Shown: in pieces, positions 1 to 5,864 of the stretch | Position numbering within the stretch: position 1 is the first letter of the stretch | Layout of the letters: the number at the start of each line of letters is the position of its first letter | Assembly: GCA_964557975.1 (NCBI GenBank) | Contig: CAZLCG010000021.1 | Coordinates: 1-33,622, forward strand | Source: Fimenecus sp964557975 | GTDB lineage: Bacteria; Bacillota; Clostridia; Oscillospirales; Acutalibacteraceae | Direction of reading: 5' to 3' | DNA: 33,622 nucleotides | Made by a program: the position numbers and the translations under genes | The notes under the pieces: model-generated | Database searches by the model: none | What the model was told of the DNA's origin: nothing | The model's input: the letters and a program-made list of their open reading frames with translations, nothing else

Positions 1-107
1 TTCACTCGACAGCTCCCTCGGGGAGGGAGCGGAAAAGGATTGAATTGAAAACTCCCTCAGTCTCGCTTCACTCGACAGCTCCCTTTGCACAAGGGAGCCT
101 TTTTTAC
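1..107. repeat. Dispersed palindromic repeat, one partial and one full copy
   Basis: A truncated copy (1-30) ends in a hairpin of the type GCTCCCTC/GAGGGAGC. A fuller copy (52-105) reads CTCCCTCAG then TCTCGCTTCACTCGACA and ends in a GGCTCCCTT-type hairpin (stem around 78-99) followed by a T tract. The 25-bp core at 53-77 is repeated identically at 4137-4161. The GC-rich hairpins contrast with the AT-rich gaps around them. Such elements are common as dispersed intergenic repeats in gut clostridia; that part is prior knowledge, not shown here. Confidence 0.75.
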
Positions 108-123
108 GCACAATTATAGTTTA

Positions 124-158
124 TTTAAAAACAGCGGACAGCCGCAAGGGCTGTCCGT
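124..158 (-). terminator. Rho-independent terminator ending the minus-strand enzyme array
   Basis: Read on the minus strand, CGGACAGCC pairs with GGCTGTCCG (9 bp, positions 157-149 and 143-135) around a 5-nt loop. It is followed by TGTTTTTAAAT. It lies 10 nt past the stop codon of the last array gene. Confidence 0.8.
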
Positions 159-167
159 ACAAAGGTG

Positions 168-662
168 TTAAAAATGATATTCCGCATTACAATTTCTTTT
201 CCATATATCCGCAGGTGAAGGGGAAAAAGTCATATTTTTTGAGTGAGTGAAAACAAAGCCGTAGTTTTCATACCACCTTTTTAATTCGCTGTTTTCTTCG
301 ACAATACTTATTCTCATTTTCTTTGCGCTGTGCTTCTCGGCTTCTGAAAACGAGTGCTTAATAAGCTCGCCGCCGACGCCTTTATGTCTGTATTCGGGCA
401 GAACGCAAAGGTTGTTTAATTCGCATTCGCCGCCGTAAAATTCAAGCGAATAAAAGCCTGATATTTTGTCGTTATCAAAATAGGCAAACATTTTTCTGCC
501 GTTTTCATATTGCTCCGACAGCTTTTCGGACGCAGTTGAAAACGCAACGTATCTCGGCGCGTTTTGAGGGGTTATGTTAAACTCCGTTGCCACTGTCAAG
601 AAACTGTCTTTTATGACTTTCGCACATTCGGGAATATTACCTTTTGAGATTTCTTCAATCAT
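168..662 (-). CDS. GNAT family N-acetyltransferase
   Basis: A 164-residue protein with the single-domain GNAT fold, expected to move an acetyl group from acetyl-CoA to an amine; the substrate cannot be read from sequence. The acetyl-CoA binding motif A is visible around residues 86-105, with a beta strand ending CVLPEYR and then R92-H-K-G-V-G97 in the pyrophosphate loop. A later tyrosine-rich stretch (ENSELKRWYENYGF, about 122-135) is the usual motif B. It is the last gene of the array. Its ATG directly follows the TAA of the gene before it, with GGTGAAG upstream as ribosome site, so the two are probably translated together. A terminator follows 10 nt after the stop. Confidence 0.88.
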   Translation of the reverse strand: MIEEISKGNIPECAKVIKDSFLTVATEFNITPQNAPRYVAFSTASEKLSEQYENGRKMFAYFDNDKISGFYSLEFYGGECELNNLCVLPEYRHKGVGGELIKHSFSEAEKHSAKKMRISIVEENSELKRWYENYGFVFTHSKNMTFSPSPADIWKRNCNAEYHF

Positions 663-1160
663 TTACTTCACCAAATTCAAAAAATATTTATAGGAGATAT
701 GTTTAAAGCCGACCTTTTCATAAATGTGAATTGCATCAGGCGTATTGGTTGTAAGCGTAATATCGGTATATCCGTTTTCTTTTGCGAAACGCAGCAGATA
801 TTTAATTAACTCCTGCTGATAGCCTTTGCCTCGGTAATCGGGTTTAGTATATACACTGACGATACAGCAGTGCCTACCGTTTTTGTTACTGCAAACGGTT
901 ATCTGCGGTAATTCTTCGGGTTCTTCCAACGCACACATAGCAACAGCCTTGCCGTCGATATACATAACCGCAAAGAATATTGATTTATTTAGCCTTTTTG
1001 TTAAATGCTTTTTTGTTATTTCAGCAAACTCGTCATAATAGCAGGAAAAATCCTTGTTTAAGGTTTTGTTCCAATCTTCAATTTGCATTTCAACTCTTAA
1101 TGCGACTATATCATCAATATTTTCTTTATTCGCAATGGTTAATGTCTTGCCATTTTTCAA
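663..1160 (-). CDS. GNAT family N-acetyltransferase, TTG start
   Basis: A GNAT acetyltransferase of 165 residues from the start chosen here. Motif A is VYTKPDYRGKGYQQELI, with R110-G-K-G-Y in the acetyl-CoA loop. The C-terminal part (IHIYEKVGFKHIS) matches the usual GNAT motif B. The frame is open up to 1202 from another TTG, but that upstream codon forms the -35 box of a good promoter. The TTG at 1160 has AGGTG six bases upstream, so I place the start there; the first residues are then MKNGKTLTIANKEN. Substrate unknown. It abuts the next GNAT gene without a gap. It probably has its own promoter in addition to array read-through. Confidence 0.85.
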   Translation of the reverse strand: MKNGKTLTIANKENIDDIVALRVEMQIEDWNKTLNKDFSCYYDEFAEITKKHLTKRLNKSIFFAVMYIDGKAVAMCALEEPEELPQITVCSNKNGRHCCIVSVYTKPDYRGKGYQQELIKYLLRFAKENGYTDITLTTNTPDAIHIYEKVGFKHISYKYFLNLVK

Positions 1161-1174
1161 AATAACACCTACCC

Positions 1175-1202
1175 AATATAAAAATAATTTACAAACTGTC
1201 AA
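1175..1202 (-). promoter_or_regulatory. Internal sigma-A promoter for the two GNAT genes
   Basis: TTGACA at 1202-1197, a 16-nt spacer, then TATATT at 1180-1175. The -35 box overlaps the TGA stop of the upstream kinase gene. The site explains why a downstream TTG (1160) is the likely start codon of the next gene. Confidence 0.6.
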
Positions 1203-2191
1203 ATTGTGATACTTTTCAAAATATCATCTTTAAACTTATCATAATAGATGATATGCCCAACAGTTTCTTTGACTTCACTAATACCGAGCTGTTGTTCTTC
1301 TTCGGTATCACATTCAATCATCATCGCCCGTTTGATGTTATATTCAAGCCAGCCAAGCCTGCCGTAATTGCTGTAATACAAAACCTCCCAATCAACGTTT
1401 GTGTTAAGATTAGTGTTATTGAAATAAGCTTTGAAAAATGTATTAAACAGTTTAAAGTTTATATTACAGTTTTCATATCCCGACCAGCACAGCGCAAGCT
1501 CAAACAACTCCGAATACGGATTCGAGTACCCCAAACATTCCAAATCAATAAGACGAAATTCATCGCCCTGCCACAACACATTTTTGCTGTCCATATCATT
1601 ATGGCAAATCGCTTTGACAGACGGCATTTTCTTTATTGCGATATTTCCTTTTGTCATACTGTCATTAAACAAGTCAGCATAATCCTTTATGTAATCATAA
1701 ACGGGGGAGTTCATTTTCTCAGCAAGGTCAATATATTTTTGCCAATCAATGCGCATTTCGTCCTGCTCAAACGGTTCGCTTTTCAAATCTATATTATGTA
1801 TTCTTGCTAATGTTTCACCAATCTTTTCGCAGTGAGTTAATGTTATATCGCCGTCCTTTAATGCCTTGCCGTCATACCAGTCAAAGACATAATAATACTG
1901 TCCGTTCAATTCCTGCATTTTTCTGTTTTTGAACTTTAAAGAATACATTGCAGGAATATTGTTTTGCTTTAATATTTCTTCAATATTATCAGCAATTTTG
2001 TAATTTCCCATAGCAGTCGGTCTTTTCATAATATTAGGATTTAACAGTTTTATTATGTAGCTTCCTTTTTCAGTAACGACCTTAAACATTCTGTGCATAA
2101 AGCCGCCTGTTACCTGAATGGGGTTTTCAATAACTTTCCCTAACTGTAAATCCTCTGCTGCTAAGCTCAAAAACTCATTTATATTTATCAT
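1199..2191 (-). CDS. APH-type aminoglycoside/choline kinase-like phosphotransferase
   Basis: A 330-residue cytoplasmic kinase of the APH (aminoglycoside phosphotransferase / choline kinase) fold. The catalytic loop is C-H197-N-D199-M-D-S-K-N204, where D199 would be the base and N204 a magnesium ligand. The metal motif is I-D216-L-E218. An N-terminal nucleotide-binding lobe is present (GGFMHRMFKVVTEKGSYIIK, K48 as ATP lysine candidate). The family phosphorylates small hydroxylated molecules (aminoglycosides, macrolides, choline, homoserine, thiamine); the substrate here is unknown, so resistance is only a possibility. Its ribosome site GAAGGA lies inside the last codons of the DUF3795 remnant just upstream. 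The stop overlaps an internal promoter. Confidence 0.87.
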   Translation of the reverse strand: MININEFLSLAAEDLQLGKVIENPIQVTGGFMHRMFKVVTEKGSYIIKLLNPNIMKRPTAMGNYKIADNIEEILKQNNIPAMYSLKFKNRKMQELNGQYYYVFDWYDGKALKDGDITLTHCEKIGETLARIHNIDLKSEPFEQDEMRIDWQKYIDLAEKMNSPVYDYIKDYADLFNDSMTKGNIAIKKMPSVKAICHNDMDSKNVLWQGDEFRLIDLECLGYSNPYSELFELALCWSGYENCNINFKLFNTFFKAYFNNTNLNTNVDWEVLYYSNYGRLGWLEYNIKRAMMIECDTEEEQQLGISEVKETVGHIIYYDKFKDDILKSITI

Positions 2192-2194
2192 TTT

Positions 2195-2368
2195 TTATCC
2201 TTCTTCAAATATCTCCAAAATCTTGTTGATATTATTTATTGTTTTAAACACCCGCAGATAATTATAGCCCTTTTGATAAGGCTAAAAACAGTTCTTGCTC
2301 TTACACCCGTCACATTCAATGAAGAAACAGTATTCACAGTGATTTCCGCAGTAACCAATCTCTTTCAT
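2195..2368 (-). pseudogene. Shrunken DUF3795-like gene: 28-codon Cys-rich ORF, TAG, then a C-terminal remnant
   Basis: ATG at 2368 opens a 28-codon ORF (stop TAG at 2282-2284) beginning MKEIGYCGNHCEYCFF, with cysteines at 7, 11, 14, 19, 22 and 27. This looks like the start of DUF3795 proteins (CGxxCxxC). The same frame stays open after TAG for 28 more codons, ending NINKILEIFEEG then TAA at 2195. That tail looks like the end of a DUF3795-type protein, so the middle of the gene seems deleted in frame with a stop at the junction. The ATG overlaps the TGA of the upstream DUF2441 gene by one base and has AAGGAG 11 nt upstream, so the short ORF is probably still translated. Family assignment is from memory of the motif. 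Confidence 0.55.
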
Positions 2369-2907
2369 CATAGCTTTAGCTCCTTTACTATCTCGACAAC
2401 CTCAATGTTACCGTCAACAAGCATTTCTAAAATTGAGTCTTTGTCAAAATCCTTATTCTCCCAATACCTTTCGGCAAGGGAAAGATTTTCTTCTTCGGTT
2501 AACTTGCTGTCAAAGCATTTTTCTGCATCGCCCAAAAACACATTGCCATCAAACCCTAACTTTACAATTTGAAATGTCGGTCTGCCTAAGTCTATAAAAT
2601 AATTAAACCAATTTTCGGCTTCTTCAAGTGTTTTTGAAACATACAGGCAAGCCATTCTTGACGGACAGTCAGGATATTTTGCTATTCTGACTTTCTCTAA
2701 CGCAAGTTCTCTGAGCGCTACGGATGTGTGGTGTTCAAGCTTAATATTTTTGTATTTTTCGGGATTTCTGTAAATATCGTTAACAATACAGAGCTTTTCA
2801 TTTACCCTTTGCCAAACGCCGTTATGATGATTTTCATCAAAGGTTATGCGCTGACCTATATACATAGGTCTTTCGGTTACAACGTGATAAACAAACTGTT
2901 CGGTCAT
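2368..2907 (-). CDS. DUF2441 domain protein
   Basis: A 179-residue soluble protein matching the DUF2441 family as I remember it: an N-terminal YHVVTERPMYIGQ motif, then FDENHHNGVWQRV, then a central ALRELALEKVR...YPSRM-like segment (here YPDCPSRMACLYVS), and a tail ending IEVVEIVKEL. No biochemical role is established for the family that I know of. Some ADP-ribosyl-transferase-like folds share the paired His and the CLYVS strand, but that is speculative. No signal peptide or membrane segment. It starts 2 nt before the stop of the preceding GNAT gene's end (2910) and its own TGA overlaps the next ATG, so it sits in a tight operon. Confidence 0.8.
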   Translation of the reverse strand: MTEQFVYHVVTERPMYIGQRITFDENHHNGVWQRVNEKLCIVNDIYRNPEKYKNIKLEHHTSVALRELALEKVRIAKYPDCPSRMACLYVSKTLEEAENWFNYFIDLGRPTFQIVKLGFDGNVFLGDAEKCFDSKLTEEENLSLAERYWENKDFDKDSILEMLVDGNIEVVEIVKELKL

Positions 2908-2909
2908 AT

Positions 2910-3317
2910 TTATAATTCCTTTGTAAATATGATTTCCAAATCATTGCAGAAGGGAAAGAAACTCCCTGCATCCCGATAACCGAGCTTTCTGTAAAAATGC
3001 TGTGCAAATTCATTAGCCTGCGACGAGGTCATAACCTTACCGTAGCCGAGCTTTGCCATTTCACTTTCCCAAAACTTAACAATTTGTGTGCCGTAGCCCT
3101 TGCCGCGATAGTTTTCAAGAAAATACAGCATATTCATAAACGGAATTTCATCCCAAAACAAATTGTATCTCAGCCAGCCTGCAAAATTGTCGTCAACAAG
3201 CATAATAATTTCTCGTTTGCTGTTAATCGTTTCTTCCCAAATGTTTTCTTTTATATGACTGTCTTTGCTTAAAAGCAAATCCTTATCCGCCATTGTTGCG
3301 TATCGTATTTCTGTCAT
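2910..3317 (-). CDS. GNAT family N-acetyltransferase
   Basis: A compact GNAT enzyme, 135 residues from the ATG at 3317. Motif A is LENYRGKGYGTQIVKFWE, with R71-G-K-G-Y-G76 as the acetyl-CoA pyrophosphate loop; motif B is NEFAQHFYRKLGYRD. An upstream GTG (3347) extends the frame by 10 codons, but only the ATG at 3317 has a good ribosome site (GGAG, 7 nt spacing), so I use it. The protein resembles GNATs often annotated as acting on small amines or antibiotics, but the substrate is not determinable. It lies between the DinB-like gene (41 nt upstream) and DUF2441 (2 nt downstream). Confidence 0.87.
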   Translation of the reverse strand: MTEIRYATMADKDLLLSKDSHIKENIWEETINSKREIIMLVDDNFAGWLRYNLFWDEIPFMNMLYFLENYRGKGYGTQIVKFWESEMAKLGYGKVMTSSQANEFAQHFYRKLGYRDAGSFFPFCNDLEIIFTKEL

Positions 3318-3358
3318 AATTCTACTCCGTAAATTCTTTGAATCCACTTATATCAGCA

Positions 3359-3865
3359 TTATTCATACAGCCCCGGGAATATGTAGTTTTCATCAAGCGC
3401 ATAAGTGCCGAGAACCCTCGGCCACTGGTTTGTGGCAACAATAGTTGTGGCGTTGATGTTTCCCATATGGCAATAAAAATGTTTTAACTGCCCCAAAACG
3501 TGTTCAAGACGGTTATATTTACAGCCCTTTGGTATTTCGTATAGATCATCGTCGTTCAATCCGTCAAGATAATTGTTGATTTTATCCTGTATGGTTTTGA
3601 AATAAGCCGTCAATTCATCCCGTGTCAATATCTTTTCACCGAGATAATCAAGGCTGTTAAGCTTGTCCTCGTGAAACGGCGGTTCGGTGTAATCATACGG
3701 GTTAATAAACCATTGGTCAAGGCTGTGAAGTGTGTGGTAGCAGTGCTTCCATATCGGCATATCGCAAAGAATATAATCCATATCGCAGGTCTTGAGCGTT
3801 GTATCAAAATTCATAAATAACACTCTCATGTTCTGTTTAATTGTTTCAATAAGTTCTCTTCTCAT
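3359..3865 (-). CDS. DinB-like four-helix-bundle protein
   Basis: A 168-residue protein with the layout of the DinB/YfiT superfamily, four-helix bundles that often bind a metal through three histidines and carry out thiol-dependent transfers. Candidate ligands are H44 or H47 in the first helix (WKHCYHTLHSLDQW) and H129/H133 in the last conserved helix (EHVLGQLKHFYCHMGNIN). The C-terminal WPRVLGTYALDENYIFPGLYE is unusual but commonly seen in clostridial relatives. First gene of the minus-strand array; ATG with GAGG 9 nt upstream. Its promoter contains a perfect palindrome (3894-3908) that may be an operator. Specific reaction unknown. Confidence 0.75.
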   Translation of the reverse strand: MRRELIETIKQNMRVLFMNFDTTLKTCDMDYILCDMPIWKHCYHTLHSLDQWFINPYDYTEPPFHEDKLNSLDYLGEKILTRDELTAYFKTIQDKINNYLDGLNDDDLYEIPKGCKYNRLEHVLGQLKHFYCHMGNINATTIVATNQWPRVLGTYALDENYIFPGLYE

Positions 3866-3882
3866 TTTTAATTACCTCGTTT

Positions 3883-3911
3883 TTAATATTTTAATACCGA
3901 AACGGTATCAA
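3883..3911 (-). promoter_or_regulatory. Array promoter with an embedded palindromic operator
   Basis: TTGATA at 3911-3906, a 17-nt spacer, then TATTAA at 3888-3883. The palindrome ATACCG-AAA-CGGTAT (3894-3908) fills most of the spacer and touches the -35 box, the classic place for a repressor to block RNA polymerase. The cognate regulator is not in the window's recognisable genes. Confidence 0.5.
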
Positions 3912-3978
3912 TCACGTCGGGATTCTGCACAACATCTTTGTCGAGCATTGCTGTTTTTTAACAATTTTTAAACTTTGC

Positions 3979-4010
3979 GTAGGGCGCGGCGTCCCAGACG
4001 CGCCGTTTTT
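3979..4010 (+). repeat. GC-rich palindrome with T tract
   Basis: GGCGCG (3983-3988) pairs with CGCGCC (3999-4004); an inner GCGTC-CCA-GACGC stem is an alternative. It is followed by GTTTTTTATT. It is terminator-shaped on the plus strand but no plus-strand gene precedes it, so I regard it as a dispersed palindromic repeat (a GTAGGGCG...CGCC type) rather than a working terminator. Confidence 0.5.
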
Positions 4011-4038
4011 TATTCTCTTGTTGAAGTTGTATACCTTT

Positions 4039-4204
4039 TCAGCCTCCCTTGTAAGCGGGAGGGGGACCGCCGTTCGGCGGTGGAGGGATTGAAATTTTAG
4101 AAATAATTCAAACTGACATTTTAATGTTATTTACAATCCCTCAGTCTCGCTTCACTCGACAACCGCCGGCGGCATTCCTCTTGCCCGCACCCGCGGAGAG
4201 GGCG
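4039..4204. repeat. Facing pair of dispersed palindromic repeats
   Basis: Left part (4039-4091): GCCTCCCTTG...GGGAGG hairpin, a CCGCCG-TT-CGGCGG hairpin, ending GGAGGGATTG. Right part (4134-4204): CAATCCCTCAG, then TCTCGCTTCACTCGACA, then a GC-rich tail with CCGCCGGCGG. The ends GAGGGATTG and CAATCCCTC face each other across an AT-rich spacer (4092-4133), giving an inverted-repeat element. The right part shares 25 identical bases (4137-4161) with 53-77. The stretch 3912-4212 contains no gene. Confidence 0.7.
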
Positions 4205-4212
4205 GAAACAGG

Positions 4213-5136
4213 CTATTCTTCTGTTTGCAGGTATTTTTTGATTTCCTCTATATACTTTGCTCCGATATCGCTGAGAATGCTGTTGCGCTTAGTGATATAT
4301 CCTATTTCCATAACGCTGCCGCCCTCCGCGGAATCCGCGTCAAAGGGGACTGCGGTATAGTCGCTGCCGTTAAGCTCCTCGCAGATAATGCCCGAGCATA
4401 GGGTGTACCCGTTCAGCCCTATCATCAAATTAAGCATAGTCGCTCTGTCGTTAGCCTTTATAACGCGTTTATATTCATTTGTGCTTAAAATCTCCTCGGC
4501 AAAATAGAATGAGCTTGTATCGCCCTGCTCAAAGGAAAGACACGGATAATCCGCAAGTTCGTCAAAGCATATGGATTTTTTCTTTGCCAGCGGATGCCCC
4601 GACCACAGATAAACGTATGCCTTACAGTCGATCAAGTGATGAAATTCAAGCCCTGCGGTGCGCAAAAGCTTGCCGATTGCCGCTCGGTTGAAATCGCTCA
4701 TATAAAGAATACCTATTTCGCTTTTCAGCGACGCGACGTCTCCTATAACATCTTTTGTCTGTGTTTCCCTTATGGCAAATTCGTAACGGGTGGTATCAAA
4801 GAGCTTTACAAGCTCTACAAACGCTTTTACCGCAAAGGAGTAGTGTTGGGCGGATACTCCGAATTTCTTTTTCAGATTTTGCGGATTCCCGTATTTCTCC
4901 GTAATCATTTCATATTGGCTGTAAAGCTGTTTCGCGTACTGTAAAAACTCCGTGCCGTCGGCTGTCAGAGTAACGCCCCGTCCGCTGCGGTTGAAAATGG
5001 TTATTCCAAGCTCCCTTTCAAGCTCCTGCATAGAGCTTGAAAGAGAAGGCTGGGCAATATAAAGATTTTCCGCCGCTTTGTTAAGAGAACCGTTTTCGGC
5101 AATCACGATGGCGTAATGCAACTGCTGTAAGGTCAT
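4213..5136 (-). CDS. LysR-type transcriptional regulator
   Basis: A 307-residue LysR regulator. The N-terminal winged helix-turn-helix spans about residues 1-60 (NKAAENLYIAQPSLSSSMQ, then ELGITIFNRSGRGVTLT). The remainder is the two-lobe effector-binding domain. LysR proteins bind a palindromic site and respond to a small metabolite; the neighbouring Rrf2 regulator and cysK suggest sulfur or cysteine metabolism, but this is inference. ATG at 5136 with AAGGAAG 8 nt upstream. It has its own promoter, divergent from the Rrf2 gene 175 bp away. An ATTAC-N12-GTAAT inverted repeat (5157-5178) just after its promoter could be its own binding site. Confidence 0.92.
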   Translation of the reverse strand: MTLQQLHYAIVIAENGSLNKAAENLYIAQPSLSSSMQELERELGITIFNRSGRGVTLTADGTEFLQYAKQLYSQYEMITEKYGNPQNLKKKFGVSAQHYSFAVKAFVELVKLFDTTRYEFAIRETQTKDVIGDVASLKSEIGILYMSDFNRAAIGKLLRTAGLEFHHLIDCKAYVYLWSGHPLAKKKSICFDELADYPCLSFEQGDTSSFYFAEEILSTNEYKRVIKANDRATMLNLMIGLNGYTLCSGIICEELNGSDYTAVPFDADSAEGGSVMEIGYITKRNSILSDIGAKYIEEIKKYLQTEE

Positions 5137-5186
5137 GGTAAGCGCTTCCTTTGCTTATTACTAAAATGAATTGGTAATTTTTGATT

Positions 5187-5215
5187 AGTATATCATACGG
5201 TTTTTTTTAAGTCAA
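5187..5215 (-). promoter_or_regulatory. LysR gene promoter
   Basis: TTGACT at 5215-5210, 17-nt spacer with an A run, TATACT at 5192-5187. Inverted repeat ATTAC-N12-GTAAT at 5157-5178 lies downstream of the start of transcription and may serve autoregulation. Confidence 0.65.
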
Positions 5216-5251
5216 CTGACCGTAAATGCGCGGCTATCGGCTTTATCATAC

Positions 5252-5280
5252 TTGAAAACCTATTAAATATATGTTATTAT
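5252..5280 (+). promoter_or_regulatory. Rrf2 gene promoter
   Basis: TTGAAA at 5252-5257, a 17-nt spacer, TATTAT at 5275-5280. The operator at 5258-5285 covers the spacer and -10 box. Confidence 0.7.
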
Positions 5281-5285
5281 TAGGT
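5258..5285 (+). promoter_or_regulatory. Candidate Rrf2 operator (autoregulatory)
   Basis: 28-bp imperfect palindrome starting ACCTATTAAATA and ending TAGGT, arms matching at 9 of 12 positions. The same layout (ACCTATTAAATA, 18 nt between ACCTA and TAGGT) occurs at the cysK promoter (6922-6949, minus strand). Placement over the spacer and -10 box implies repression. Confidence 0.65.
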
Positions 5286-5310
5286 ATATAAAGATAAGGA
5301 GCGATTTCGT

Positions 5311-5748
5311 ATGAAAATTTCAACAAAAGGCCGTTACGCTCTGCGAATGCTTGTTGATCTTGCCGAACACCGTGAGGAGGGTTATATTGCGTTAAAGGAT
5401 ATTGCCGAAAGGCAGGGCGTTTCAAAAAAATATCTTGAGCAGATCGTGCCGATTTTGAACAGGTCGGATCTACTGCGTACAAACAGGGGAAACCAAGGCG
5501 GGTATATGCTTGTAAAATCGCCCGATAAATACACTGTCGGCGAAATTCTGGAATTAACCGAGGGTGGCTTCGCGCCTGTTTCCTGCGTAGGCAGGAATCC
5601 CGAGGAATGCCCGCGCAGAAGCGAATGTCCGACATTTCCCGTGTGGCAGGGGCTGTACAAGGTAATCAGCGAATATCTTTACGGAATCACACTGCAGGAT
5701 ATTATCGATCGGCAAAACGCGCTCAGTATTGACAGTTATATAATTTAA
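5311..5748 (+). CDS. Rrf2 family regulator with IscR-like cysteines
   Basis: A 145-residue Rrf2 winged-helix regulator, start MKISTKGRYALRMLVDLA typical of the family. The recognition region is IAERQGVSKKYLEQI followed by the wing RTNRGNQGGYML. Three cysteines, C92, C100 and C106, sit in the loop where IscR carries its [2Fe-2S] ligands (C92, C98, C104 in E. coli), so it may sense iron-sulfur status, whereas the CymR branch controls cysteine biosynthesis through CysK. No iscS/iscU follows; the target suggested by the shared operator is cysK. ATG preceded by AAGGAG with 9-nt spacing. Ends at a bidirectional terminator shared with cysK. CymR-like role is inference. Confidence 0.88.
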   Translation: MKISTKGRYALRMLVDLAEHREEGYIALKDIAERQGVSKKYLEQIVPILNRSDLLRTNRGNQGGYMLVKSPDKYTVGEILELTEGGFAPVSCVGRNPEECPRRSECPTFPVWQGLYKVISEYLYGITLQDIIDRQNALSIDSYII

Positions 5749-5752
5749 CAGT

Positions 5753-5794
5753 AAAAAGCACCGTCGAAATTTTAAAATCCGACGATGCTTTTTT
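5753..5794. terminator. Bidirectional terminator between Rrf2 and cysK
   Basis: AAAAAGCA pairs with TGCTTTTT and CGTCG with CGACG around a C/A mismatch; A and T tracts on both sides let it work for both convergent genes. Confidence 0.85.
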
Positions 5795-5864
5795 ATGAAT
5801 TTTATTCACTGCCGAAATCTAAACGCAAATGTCCCTCTAAGGTCGGCTTCGCTTTAAATCCTGA

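Noticed and set aside
1253..1810. Long plus-strand ORF opposite the kinase gene
   Set aside because: The minus-strand frame has clear APH motifs; the plus-strand frame has no ribosome site or recognisable domain.
2282..2284. TAG in the DUF3795 remnant as pyrrolysine or other recoding
   Set aside because: No pyl genes or recoding signal are seen, and the missing middle of the domain favours deletion and decay.
3979..4010. GC palindrome as a working plus-strand terminator
   Set aside because: No plus-strand gene precedes it; it fits a dispersed repeat better.
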